Made by a program: the position numbers and the translations under genes
Shown: in pieces, positions 53,355 to 61,704 of the stretch
Position numbering within the stretch: the first letter of the stretch is position 1
Layout of the letters: each line of letters opens with the position of its first letter
NCBI GenBank assembly: GCA_965223815.1
Contig: OZ245019.1
Coordinates: 1,984,001-2,048,000 of the forward strand
Reading direction: 5' to 3'
Source of the DNA: HKST-UBA178 sp965223815
Lineage (GTDB): Bacteria; Pseudomonadota; Gammaproteobacteria; Chromatiales; Chromatiaceae
DNA: 64,000 nucleotides
Notes under the pieces: generated by a model
What the model was told of the DNA's origin: nothing
Database searches by the model: none
Seen by the model: the letters and a program-made list of their open reading frames with translations, nothing else

Positions 53355-54725
53355 CTAAAAGTTGTAGCGAACACCCGTGTAGATATTCGAGTTGTCTTCC
53401 AGTTGGCCGAAAAATGTGTGCTCGCTGTTTCCAAAAAAAAGATTGGCGCCGACTACGAAGTTCCAGTTGTCATCGAATCGGTAAGCCAAGTAAGGACGTA
53501 GGTAACCATCATCGTCTGTGGGAGAGTAGTATGTAAACAACGAGAGTTCGAGATCCTGCCTCTGCAAGAGTTGGGTCAGGCGTAGCGTCAATATATGGCG
53601 GTCCCTTTCGCTGGCAGTCTGGCCCACCGGGAGTGCCTGCTCGTAGGCAGCCTGATCCAATCTGTGTTCCAGGTAGTACTGCACACCCACCGAGAATTCT
53701 TTCGCGAGTTCCAACTCGTACCCTGAAAGAAAACGAACTTCACTATTGCGTATTGCAGGATTGTCGCCCTTCCGGTCGTCCAACGAATCGTAATAACCAA
53801 ACTCCAAATGGGCGATACCCGGACCTAGAACGCCACGTATACTCCCACCATAGACACCCAGCCCGGGAAAAGTTGCTCTGCCGGAGTCGAAGTCAAAACC
53901 GGCCGGGCTTTTCCAGAATCCGCGATAGGCATACAGTGCCAGCTCGTAACCCTCGACATTGCGATATAGGCGCAGAGCGATCTCGTCATCATTGAACCAA
54001 TCGTCCGGCTGGTCGGTGTGTATGCTGTCACTCTTGCCTTTCAGGCTTCCGGTGCCCGAATCGAAATAGGATAGCCGGCTACCGTCGACAAAACGGTCGG
54101 CGTCAAAACGTGGAGTGTAGACCAGGTCCAGGTTCGCAACGGTTGAAAATAGCGTCAGCTTGATCGCATCCGACGGTGCCTTGAGATATTGCACATCGCG
54201 ACCAATGAAAAACGACTGGAAGTCTTTGGGAAACAGATCGTTGATGAATATCAGATCGCCAGTACCCCAGGTCAGGATCTGCCGGCCAATGACGAAATCC
54301 AGGAAAGAAGCGGGCCGCATCATCAGATTTGCAGCCCGTAAGTCGAAGAATCCGTCTCCCGATTCCAAATCGATCGAGCGATCCTCGGTCACGGCGTCGT
54401 AGAGCAGATCAGCACTCAGGCGAAGTTCGAACTCTCGGCCGGGCCACTCCAAGTTGAAGCGGAGTCTGGTCTCTGCCAAAGAGACACGATCTTGGTAGCC
54501 ATCCTCCTGGGCACGTGCGCCGGCGCGGGTATCTGAAAAGCCTGTAAAGATCACTGGGCGAGCGTGAGCGTCTTTGCCAATTTCGGCTTCCGCTATTGTC
54601 TCAGTGCCGCGATTTTCCGGTGCCCACTCCTGTCCGAGCCCAGTCGGTAGCGGAGGTTCTTCGGCCAGTGTGCAGCAGACGCCAATTGAACAGGCGAGTA
54701 TCAGGGCACGCCGGCATAGATGCAT
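53355..54725 (-). CDS. Outer-membrane beta-barrel protein (alginate-export/DUF1302-like)
   Basis: About 456 aa with a signal peptide (about 1-25). The rest alternates hydrophobic and polar residues and ends in GVRYNF, the terminal aromatic typical of outer-membrane barrels. IGRQILTWGTGDLIFINDLFP is a family-like segment. It is last of a four-gene minus-strand set with a LolA-like protein and an MMPL exporter, and would form the outer-membrane end of that route. ATG 54725 is chosen; an in-frame TTG at 54740 is possible. Confidence 0.75.
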   Translation of the reverse strand: MHLCRRALILACSIGVCCTLAEEPPLPTGLGQEWAPENRGTETIAEAEIGKDAHARPVIFTGFSDTRAGARAQEDGYQDRVSLAETRLRFNLEWPGREFELRLSADLLYDAVTEDRSIDLESGDGFFDLRAANLMMRPASFLDFVIGRQILTWGTGDLIFINDLFPKDFQSFFIGRDVQYLKAPSDAIKLTLFSTVANLDLVYTPRFDADRFVDGSRLSYFDSGTGSLKGKSDSIHTDQPDDWFNDDEIALRLYRNVEGYELALYAYRGFWKSPAGFDFDSGRATFPGLGVYGGSIRGVLGPGIAHLEFGYYDSLDDRKGDNPAIRNSEVRFLSGYELELAKEFSVGVQYYLEHRLDQAAYEQALPVGQTASERDRHILTLRLTQLLQRQDLELSLFTYYSPTDDDGYLRPYLAYRFDDNWNFVVGANLFFGNSEHTFFGQLEDNSNIYTGVRYNF

Positions 54726-54759
54726 TGTTCGCGTGTTCAAGGCAGTGTCAATAAATAGA

Positions 54760-55578
54760 TTAGTTTATGTAGTGTTTAGGCGGTTGGCGAAGGTATCGTT
54801 CGGTGAAAATATCCTCGGCCATGCCCAGGTCATACAGCACTTTCTTGAACTCCAGCAGCGTCTCTCCTCCATTTCTCAGATCCCGCATGCGGGCCTTGGT
54901 CACTGTGTGATGGCCTTGGATGGCCTCAACCTCGAGAGCGTCATATACCCGGTAGACTTCCCCATGCTTGTCATGAAATTCCGCTTTCACAGGAATAAAT
55001 GTCCGGCGGTGTATCCAGGTACTGTAGCTGGAGAACTCGACGCTCTCTGGTTGCTTCGGAGTGTTTTTTACGACGAAGTAATTATCGGTGGTTTCGATCA
55101 GCTCGTGGTGATCTTCTTCGACACTACGACCCGAAATATCCTCGTAATAGAAATCCGAGCCGAGAAAAGGGGTCCGTTTATCGCTGGCTGTGATGCGTCG
55201 GACCAGATCGAGCGCCGGTAGATATAACCAACGATCATCGTCCCTGGTGCCCTGTTTCCAGACAGTAAGTACCGTGTTGCGGAGGTCCGTGGGGTGTGCG
55301 ATGTGCACATAGTACTTTTGCTTCAGCTTAGCATCGGTTGCACCCCGTCCGTCACGGCGCAGGATAGTCATACGGCGTTTACGTTCGCGTCCCTGGCGAT
55401 CGGAAATTGTCATTTCTACTTGAGCGCTGCCGTCGTCTCCTTGGTAGTAGGCCATCAATTCGCTTTGCTTGACGATCTCTTCAACAGTGGGCGAGGTACC
55501 GCAAAGTGCGCTACCCCCATAGACTGCCAAGGTCAGGGGGAGAACTCGGATCAAGTTTATAGTCCTGTCTTTTTTCAT
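54760..55578 (-). CDS. LolA-like outer-membrane lipoprotein-sorting protein
   Basis: 272 aa with a signal peptide (about 1-26). It contains EMTISDRQGRERKRRMTILRR, WLYLPALDLVRRI, and FLGSDFYYEDISGR, which mark the LolA/LolB-superfamily proteins that accompany MMPL exporters. The half-barrel fold of this group carries lipid through the periplasm. Its start overlaps the MMPL stop by one base (TAATG), so the two are coupled. Confidence 0.8.
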   Translation of the reverse strand: MKKDRTINLIRVLPLTLAVYGGSALCGTSPTVEEIVKQSELMAYYQGDDGSAQVEMTISDRQGRERKRRMTILRRDGRGATDAKLKQKYYVHIAHPTDLRNTVLTVWKQGTRDDDRWLYLPALDLVRRITASDKRTPFLGSDFYYEDISGRSVEEDHHELIETTDNYFVVKNTPKQPESVEFSSYSTWIHRRTFIPVKAEFHDKHGEVYRVYDALEVEAIQGHHTVTKARMRDLRNGGETLLEFKKVLYDLGMAEDIFTERYLRQPPKHYIN

Positions 55579-58196
55579 TATGGTGTTTTCCTTTGCAAGA
55601 GTGATTCAAGCCGTGGAGAGTTGCTGAATGCGTAGAACAGAAGCAAACTGAGGGCGCATGCGATGGGTACTCCCCAGAGTAATGTGACCGGGGTTACATC
55701 GGCCAGGCGGCGTAATCCGAGGACCAGCAAACCTATAGAGGCCGTCGATGCCAGTCCTATTGTGAGCCGATAACAGTTGCTATGGTCCCTCCGGGTGGTC
55801 GGGAACAACCAAGGCTCCATGATTCGCAGTAGTGCCGGCAAGATAACTAGGGTGGCCCCACCTGAAGTGAAGAGAATCGCGGCGATGAGCAAGCCGACGG
55901 TCTGATAGGGCACCAATGGCGCTGCCAGCAGCGGCAGAAAACCCAGCGCGATCACCAATCCGTTGCGGGTAATCGCTCGAGCGGGGGGGCCGAACACCGG
56001 ACCCAGGGCCGCTGCCCAGGAACCCTTCATCTGAATCTGCTTTCTTGCTTGCACCAGGAAATGTATAGCGAAATCCACAGCCAGCCCCAGGGACAAGGCG
56101 GACAGCACCGCCACCGGCATATCGTAGTCTTTTCCGATCAGGCCGATGACACCATAAATAGAGGCAAGCGTAAGGGTTAGTGGCACCATGGACAGCAAGG
56201 CCCAGGCACCGGAACGTAGAAGCACCAGCATCATTAGTAGCACGATCAGGAAACTACCCAATAGAGCTTCTGCCATCCCGCTTACCATCAGCTGCTGCCA
56301 CACGACGTTAAGGTAGCTCAATCCGAACCAGCGGTGTTGTAAGCCGAGCGGCGGCGGGTGGTCAGCTACGAACTTGTCGATGACCGAGGTCACCGTCGAC
56401 ATATCCAGGTTGTCACCGCTCTTCAGTTGGATCCAGATGGCTGCAGAACGATAGTCCGGGGTGACAAAGTGCCAAAGGTCCTGTGGGCGGTGGCTGTTTT
56501 CGTAGGTGAGCAGTGTCTGCGCCACCGCGGCGGGTGATGTGGGTATTCTAAAGTGTTCGGCAGTACCCCCTTGTAGCTCACGGTGAACGGTTTTGAGAAT
56601 ATCCACCAGCGAGTTAGTTTTACCTACGACATCGATCTCATCCAGCTTCTGCTGCAATGATTCGATATAGTCCAGCGCCTGTGGATGGTTAAATATCTCT
56701 TCCCGTGTCGACTCCCCGGGTAGTAGCGCCAGGTAAGCCATGTAGCTGCCGCCGAAGTGCCGGTTGAGCACCTGGTCGGCAATCCGGATTGGATGGTCCT
56801 CGACAAACCATCTGATCGGGTTATCATTGATCTGGATGCGTATCATGCCGACCAGGGCCAGCACCACAGCTAAAGCTGTCAACACCAGGATTGGCTTCGC
56901 CAGCCGGTAGCTCTGGTTACCCAGCCAATGCAGCAGCCGTTCCATCAAGCGGTTTTTGGGACCCCTTTCAGATCTGCCCTCGACGGGGAGTCCATCGAGG
57001 GAGTCCTTGCCCATCAGCAGCACATAGGCCGGTACGAATGTCACGGTTAGTAACCATGCCAGCATCACACCCAGCGCCACAAAAATCCCGAATACACGCA
57101 CTGGAGGAATAGGTGTCAAAGCCAAGGAGGCAAACCCAGCCGCAGTAGTCAACGACGTATAAAGCATGGGTGTGTGAAGGTCGCGCATGACAAAGGCGAT
57201 ACTTGCTCTCCGGTCCTGCGTGATGCGATAGCGATCAAAGAACCTGGAAAGCATGTGCACCGAATCAAGAACCGCAATCGGCATGATGAATATCGGGATC
57301 ATGGAATTCATGATGTGCACCGTCTGGCCGGTAATCACCAGCAAGCTCATGGTGGTCACGCAGGAGAAAAAGGCCACCATCATGGGTGCAGCGATCAGGT
57401 TCAGGCGGCGGAAGAATAACCACAGCAGTGCGAAGATTACCAGCATCGCCAAAGGCGCGGAGATGGCCATCTGAACGAACATCTCTACACCAAAGGCATC
57501 TTCCGCTACCGGTAGACCACTGATGTAGTAACGAGCATTACCGGGCAGTTTGGTGATCTCATCCAGCAGGTGCTCGTAGACACGATAGCTGACGTCTTTG
57601 GAGGTGAGCGGCAAATAGAGGCAGAGATTCCTGCCATCCTCGGATATCAGAGTGCCATTGAAGAAGGGAATCCGCAGTGCTCGCTCCCGTATCTCTAAAG
57701 CCTCTTCTGCTGTCTGTGGTGGAGAACGCATCAACCAGTCGAAGCGGACCCTGCCCAACCCCTCAGTTTCTATGCGATCGACGGTGGAAGGCGCAAGGAT
57801 ATCCACGGAGACGACCCCCGCTTTTTCACCAGTGCCGTCCGAATCCGGCCACTGCAAAGTCTCCGCGAATTTGGTCAGCCGGTGAATGTTGCCTAAGGTC
57901 TCAACGGTGAACACGCCCGACGGACTGGCTTCGTCAACCACGCCGACTACCAACATATCGTGCAGAGAGAGTTCCCGCTTCATACGGTTATGGAATACCC
58001 TTACCGCCTCCTCTTCGGACAACATGTTTTCCGGATCGGTATCTATCCGTAGTGCGGGTAGAGGTGCGAATACACTGGGCCAAAGCGATGGCAATACTGC
58101 CATCAGCGCTGCACACAGAGTCAGCAATGCCGTCATACGAGTGACAAGGCGGGGATTGGAGAAAGCGAGACGGCCGATAGCCGTGTAGGTCTTCAT
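55578..58196 (-). CDS. MMPL/RND-superfamily exporter
   Basis: 872-aa inner-membrane protein with two repeats of one helix, a large periplasmic domain, then five to six helices (MMPL type). Features include FIMPIAVLDSVHMLSRFFDRY and VLSALSLGLAVDFAIHFLVQARKQ, the latter with the acidic residue of proton-coupled transport. Such proteins export lipids or hopanoid-like molecules. ATG 58196 has GGAGG 8 bases upstream; the frame to 58304 is rejected. Confidence 0.87.
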   Translation of the reverse strand: MKTYTAIGRLAFSNPRLVTRMTALLTLCAALMAVLPSLWPSVFAPLPALRIDTDPENMLSEEEAVRVFHNRMKRELSLHDMLVVGVVDEASPSGVFTVETLGNIHRLTKFAETLQWPDSDGTGEKAGVVSVDILAPSTVDRIETEGLGRVRFDWLMRSPPQTAEEALEIRERALRIPFFNGTLISEDGRNLCLYLPLTSKDVSYRVYEHLLDEITKLPGNARYYISGLPVAEDAFGVEMFVQMAISAPLAMLVIFALLWLFFRRLNLIAAPMMVAFFSCVTTMSLLVITGQTVHIMNSMIPIFIMPIAVLDSVHMLSRFFDRYRITQDRRASIAFVMRDLHTPMLYTSLTTAAGFASLALTPIPPVRVFGIFVALGVMLAWLLTVTFVPAYVLLMGKDSLDGLPVEGRSERGPKNRLMERLLHWLGNQSYRLAKPILVLTALAVVLALVGMIRIQINDNPIRWFVEDHPIRIADQVLNRHFGGSYMAYLALLPGESTREEIFNHPQALDYIESLQQKLDEIDVVGKTNSLVDILKTVHRELQGGTAEHFRIPTSPAAVAQTLLTYENSHRPQDLWHFVTPDYRSAAIWIQLKSGDNLDMSTVTSVIDKFVADHPPPLGLQHRWFGLSYLNVVWQQLMVSGMAEALLGSFLIVLLMMLVLLRSGAWALLSMVPLTLTLASIYGVIGLIGKDYDMPVAVLSALSLGLAVDFAIHFLVQARKQIQMKGSWAAALGPVFGPPARAITRNGLVIALGFLPLLAAPLVPYQTVGLLIAAILFTSGGATLVILPALLRIMEPWLFPTTRRDHSNCYRLTIGLASTASIGLLVLGLRRLADVTPVTLLWGVPIACALSLLLFYAFSNSPRLESLLQRKTP

Positions 58197-58251
58197 GACT
58201 TGAGCCTCCTTCAGCCAATATTGTGTGTCAAACAGCCACAGTTCTAGCTGT

Positions 58252-58554
58252 TTAGCACCCCACGAGCCTGGCTTCCAAACCCAGGGATTCAACGCTCTGA
58301 ACAACCGATAAAGCCTGGGTATGTTCGGTTAGATATTCCACTATCAACAATAACGGGCCGGTGGTAGAAAAACGTGCAGCCTTTATACCTGGTAGGGATT
58401 CGAGAAACCGTATGAGCGCTTGTCTTCGCAGTTGATAGGAAAGGCTCTCGCTGCGTATCCATATGACGATCGTGCAAACAGTGTTGCCTGCCGATCCCGA
58501 TGGATCCGAGTATTCTTTCTCTAAGTTGCTTGTTGTCATGGTGCTTGTGTTCAT
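58252..58554 (-). CDS. Small HMA-like protein without metal-binding cysteines
   Basis: 100 aa. Its C-terminal 65 residues have the strand-helix pattern of a ferredoxin-like heavy-metal-associated domain (SLSYQLRRQALIRFLESLPGI, AARFSTTGPLLLIVEYL) but no C-x2-C. It precedes the MMPL gene by 55 bases on the same strand. GAGGAAAG lies upstream of ATG 58554. The function is unknown; a regulatory or assembly partner of the exporter is possible. Confidence 0.6.
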   Translation of the reverse strand: MNTSTMTTSNLEKEYSDPSGSAGNTVCTIVIWIRSESLSYQLRRQALIRFLESLPGIKAARFSTTGPLLLIVEYLTEHTQALSVVQSVESLGLEARLVGC

Positions 58555-59130
58555 AATCTTTCCTCTCAAATCGTTTATGATTGTTTACCGAGTACCCACA
58601 ATTTCTGGGCGAACATATTCTTGTTACGTTTCGGATTCTGTATCCTTCACAGGCCAGTGTTTCCTTCGCTAGACAGGTTTAGTGCAACCGTGACCAAGTT
58701 AGGTTGGAGCCTACTTTTGTCTAATCTATCCGGAACCTGCATGAAATATTGGCGGGCTGAGGTATCAGAAGAATTTCTGATGTTTTCGGAGTTGTTGTAT
58801 TGTTGTTTCAGCGTTGTAACAGCAGCCAAACTGGAAGAGGGCGATGCTCATTGCCCCCCGTACCAGCCCATTCCTGGCGCTAAATGATGGAGAGTAGAGA
58901 TCAGCCGTATTGACCGATGATACCTTCCGAGAGGAGGAACGCCGATTGGTGAGCGGACAGCGCGAAAAACCAGTATCCGCAAAGAGGGGTTGAAAATCGT
59001 GGTGCCTATCAGCAGTATGCTCACCAAACTCAATTTGGCAGATGAGCGTTGCCGAAATTAAAAGGCCGCCCCCTGATCATCAATCTCAAGGGGCGACACA
59101 TCGATTATAATCTGATGCGGGGTTTATGGT
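58555..59130. other. Intergenic region holding copy 1 of a duplicated block
   Basis: No gene is supported. The stretch contains the first copy (58741-58825) of an 85-base block repeated at 59642-59726. It probably includes the promoter of the exporter gene set on the minus strand. Confidence 0.5.
58741..58825 (+). repeat. Duplicated intergenic block, copy 1
   Basis: Over the last 64 bases it is identical to the copy at 59642-59726 at 54 positions. It contains ATCAGAA-GAAT-TTCTGAT (inverted repeat) and, at its end, TGTTTC at 58804 and TGTAAC at 58815, an 11-base-period direct repeat. Confidence 0.8.
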
Positions 59131-59439
59131 TTAGATCGAGGGCGAGGCTGTTCTGCCAGCATTGTGCGTCAGCCGAGGTCCCGGCTCCGATTCAGGGTCT
59201 TCTGCTTCTTTGGTTCGTCCCTTTACAGCTTCCAAAATGACGCGGACTAACGAATCGGCTCCCAGGAGCAGTACGATAATAAAACCGGCCAGGCTGACGT
59301 ACAGGAGCCCCCAGGTAATGACAGGAAGACCAAGGTATGCTGCTGCCACCAAGAGCAAAGCACCAGCAACACTGGCAATCAATGACGTAAGAAATAGCGC
59401 CTTTTTAAAAAAAGTCCTATCGGAGTCGAAGTTTCTCAT
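59131..59439 (-). CDS. Small two-helix membrane protein
   Basis: 102 aa with two hydrophobic helices (about 13-36 and 40-66). A basic, then acidic cytosolic tail (EAVKGRTKEAEDPESEPG) follows. The family is not recognised. It lies between the two copies of the duplicated block and points away from the response regulator. A weak ribosome-binding site makes the call tentative. Confidence 0.55.
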   Translation of the reverse strand: MRNFDSDRTFFKKALFLTSLIASVAGALLLVAAAYLGLPVITWGLLYVSLAGFIIVLLLGADSLVRVILEAVKGRTKEAEDPESEPGPRLTHNAGRTASPSI

Positions 59440-59790
59440 ATTCGGTTCTCTAAATTTTCATATTGAAATTCGTAAGGCCTGCTCCACTAGCGCCGGGATT
59501 CAATGCTCCAGTCTGTTTCGCAGCGATTAACATCAGTATCCAAAAAATTCAGCCTTACTCCTGACTGCGTACGGGGTACTAGCTTCCAAAAGATCAAGTG
59601 CCCGGATAAAGCCGCTTATCACGGCGCCCTGATAATTGTTTATGGAATAATGGCGGCAGCCTGTATCAGAAGAATTTCTGATTTTTTCAAAGTTGTACTA
59701 TTGTTGTTTCAGGAGAGTAACAACAGTCAGGTTGATAATCTGGAGTGCCTGAGGAATGCATTGATAGATGGAACAATTTCGCGGGATTGA
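59440..59790. other. Intergenic region before the OmpR-type regulator
   Basis: The 351-base gap between divergent genes holds copy 2 of the duplicated block about 65 bases before the regulator start, so it is likely part of the promoter of the regulator operon. Confidence 0.5.
59642..59726 (+). promoter_or_regulatory. Duplicated block, copy 2, upstream of the response regulator
   Basis: It has the same inverted repeat as copy 1, with TGTTTC at 59705 and AGTAAC at 59716 (11-base period). This arrangement is that expected for an OmpR/PhoB-family binding site, so autoregulation by the downstream regulator is suggested. Confidence 0.5.
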
Positions 59791-60573
59791 GTGGATACCA
59801 GTCGACAACAAAATGAAATCAAAATTAGAGAAATCACCCTGGTCAACGAGATGAATGATCTACCGTCGGTTCTCGTGGTTGATGACGAAGCGGATATTCG
59901 TGACGTTGTCCGGGAGTACTTGACGAATCACGGCATGCGCATACTGGAGGCGGGGGACGCTTCAGCGGCAAAATCGATCCTGGAAGATTTCACACCTCAG
60001 GTCGTGCTATTGGACATTAATATGCCCGGAGAGGATGGACTGAGTCTGGCCCGCTATATTCGGGAACACTATGATCTTTGCATCATCATGATTACCGCAG
60101 CGGGAGAGACCGTTGATCGTATCGTGGGACTGGAGATGGGTGCGGATGACTACATCCCGAAACCGTTTGATCTACGCGAACTGCTGGCCAGAATACGAAG
60201 CGTCTTGCGGCGATACGAAAACTCTGGATCCAGGCCCAACGCCTCGAAGAGCACAGAAATCCGACAAAGTATTTCTATTGGCAGGATGACGCTTGATATA
60301 GATGCCCGCTGTCTTAAAGACGGGAGCGGCGATGAGATTGAACTGACAAGCATGGAGTTCGATTTGCTGCATGTTTTGGCAGAACGACCCAATAGAGTGT
60401 TAAGCCGCGATCAGATTCTAAACCTCACCCAGAATCGGGACTGGAATCCCTACGATCGCAGCATCGATATTCGTATTACTCGTCTCCGGCGCAAGATTGA
60501 GCAGGATCCCGCCAAGCCGAATTTGATCAAAACCGTACGCGGTATCGGATATATTTTCGTTCCACAGGAGTGA
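59791..60573 (+). CDS. OmpR/PhoB-family response regulator
   Basis: 260 aa. The receiver has VLVVDDEAD, phospho-acceptor Asp75 in LLDINMPGEDG, and lysine in YIPKPFDLRELLARI. The C-terminal winged helix has ELTSMEFDLLHVLAERPNRVLSRDQIL and SIDIRITRLRRKIE. The GTG 59791 start is used; ATG 59851 is a good alternative that removes 20 residues. It is the first gene of a three-gene set with a solute-binding lipoprotein and a sensor kinase. Confidence 0.88.
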   Translation: MDTSRQQNEIKIREITLVNEMNDLPSVLVVDDEADIRDVVREYLTNHGMRILEAGDASAAKSILEDFTPQVVLLDINMPGEDGLSLARYIREHYDLCIIMITAAGETVDRIVGLEMGADDYIPKPFDLRELLARIRSVLRRYENSGSRPNASKSTEIRQSISIGRMTLDIDARCLKDGSGDEIELTSMEFDLLHVLAERPNRVLSRDQILNLTQNRDWNPYDRSIDIRITRLRRKIEQDPAKPNLIKTVRGIGYIFVPQE

Positions 60574-60610
60574 AAGTCTCCGAGCCAGACCACCCTCAGG
60601 GTTTCCGTGC

Positions 60611-60638
60611 TGTTTCAATTGTTTCTGTGTTGTAACAG
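60611..60638 (+). promoter_or_regulatory. Third TGTTTC/TGTAAC direct-repeat site
   Basis: TGTTTC at 60611 and 60620 and TGTAAC at 60631 occur between the regulator and the solute-binding gene. The last two are 11 bases apart, as in the other two copies. It is 65-92 bases before the lipoprotein start codon. Confidence 0.5.
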
Positions 60639-60702
60639 AAAGCCGAAGCAGTGGACCTCATGGTTTACACTTCATATATCCAAATCGCCCTATCAGCTTT
60701 CC

Positions 60703-61704
60703 ATGAAACTACGAAAACAGAGCTCCATAAGCAGACAGAACAATGGTAGTTTGTATGAGCTACTCTGTATCCCTTTTTGCGTTTTGTTGCTGCTAGCGGG
60801 ATGCGCGGATCCGCCGGATCGGCCATTGCGTATAGGCACCAAGAGCTGGCTCGGATACGAGCCGCTCTTCCTCGCTAGAGAGAGGGGCATGTTAGATGAG
60901 CAAACCGTACATTTGGTGGAGTATCCCTCAGCCAGCGAAGTCATTCGCGCGCTACGAAACAAAGCGATCGATGGAGCTGCTTTGACAGTTGACGAGGTCC
61001 TCTTGTTGTCCGCTGATGGGTTGCAGCCGCGCATCGTTCTTGTTATGGATATCTCTAATGGGGGGGATGCCATTCTGGGTCAGCCGGGAACAGAAAGCCT
61101 CTCCCAGCTGGAAGGTCTCCGCGTAGGCGTGGAAAGCGGGGCAATGGGGGCATATGTCCTAAGCAGAGCGCTCGAGCAAAATGGCATGACAAGCTCCGAC
61201 GTGGCTATCTCCAGTCTCGATGCGCACGAGCATGAGGCGGCATTCCACGATAAAGAAGTCGATGCGGTCGTCACATTCGAACCTGTGCTTTCACGATTGT
61301 TGGAGAGCGGCGCAGTTACACTGTTCGATAGCACCCAGATCCCCGGAGAAATTGTCGACGTACTGGTCGTATGGGAGGAAGTCACCACCCAACGGCAGCA
61401 GGCTATCCGGCACCTTTTAGGGGGATGGTTCGCGGCCCTGGATCAACTGCAAACCGATCCTGATGCTGCATCTCAGTCCATCGCCGGACGGCTGCAGATC
61501 TCCGCTCCTCAAGTGCTGGACGCTTTGGAACGGATGCGTTTTCCCTCACTGGATGAAAATCGGCGATTGGTTGGCGGGCAGCCACCTGAGTTGTCGCAGC
61601 CGACTAGACGTCTTATGCAAGTCATGCGTTCGCATCGCCTTTTACCTAGCGAAGTTGATACCGAGGCATTGTTCGACGCCAGGTCCCTGGAAGCTCTGCG
61701 GTAA
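60703..61704 (+). CDS. Orphan ABC-type solute-binding lipoprotein (NMT1/SsuA-like)
   Basis: 333 aa. A lipobox LLLAGC near residue 33 marks a lipoprotein. The mature part has IGTKSWLGYEPLFLARERG, the typical entry of NMT1/THI5- and SsuA-like binding proteins, and LEGLRVGVESGAMGAYVL. No permease or ATPase gene is next to it; its stop overlaps the sensor start by one base (TAATG). It is therefore likely a ligand-binding accessory to the sensor. ATG 60703 is chosen; an upstream frame to 60607 has no site. Confidence 0.8.
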   Translation: MKLRKQSSISRQNNGSLYELLCIPFCVLLLLAGCADPPDRPLRIGTKSWLGYEPLFLARERGMLDEQTVHLVEYPSASEVIRALRNKAIDGAALTVDEVLLLSADGLQPRIVLVMDISNGGDAILGQPGTESLSQLEGLRVGVESGAMGAYVLSRALEQNGMTSSDVAISSLDAHEHEAAFHDKEVDAVVTFEPVLSRLLESGAVTLFDSTQIPGEIVDVLVVWEEVTTQRQQAIRHLLGGWFAALDQLQTDPDAASQSIAGRLQISAPQVLDALERMRFPSLDENRRLVGGQPPELSQPTRRLMQVMRSHRLLPSEVDTEALFDARSLEALR

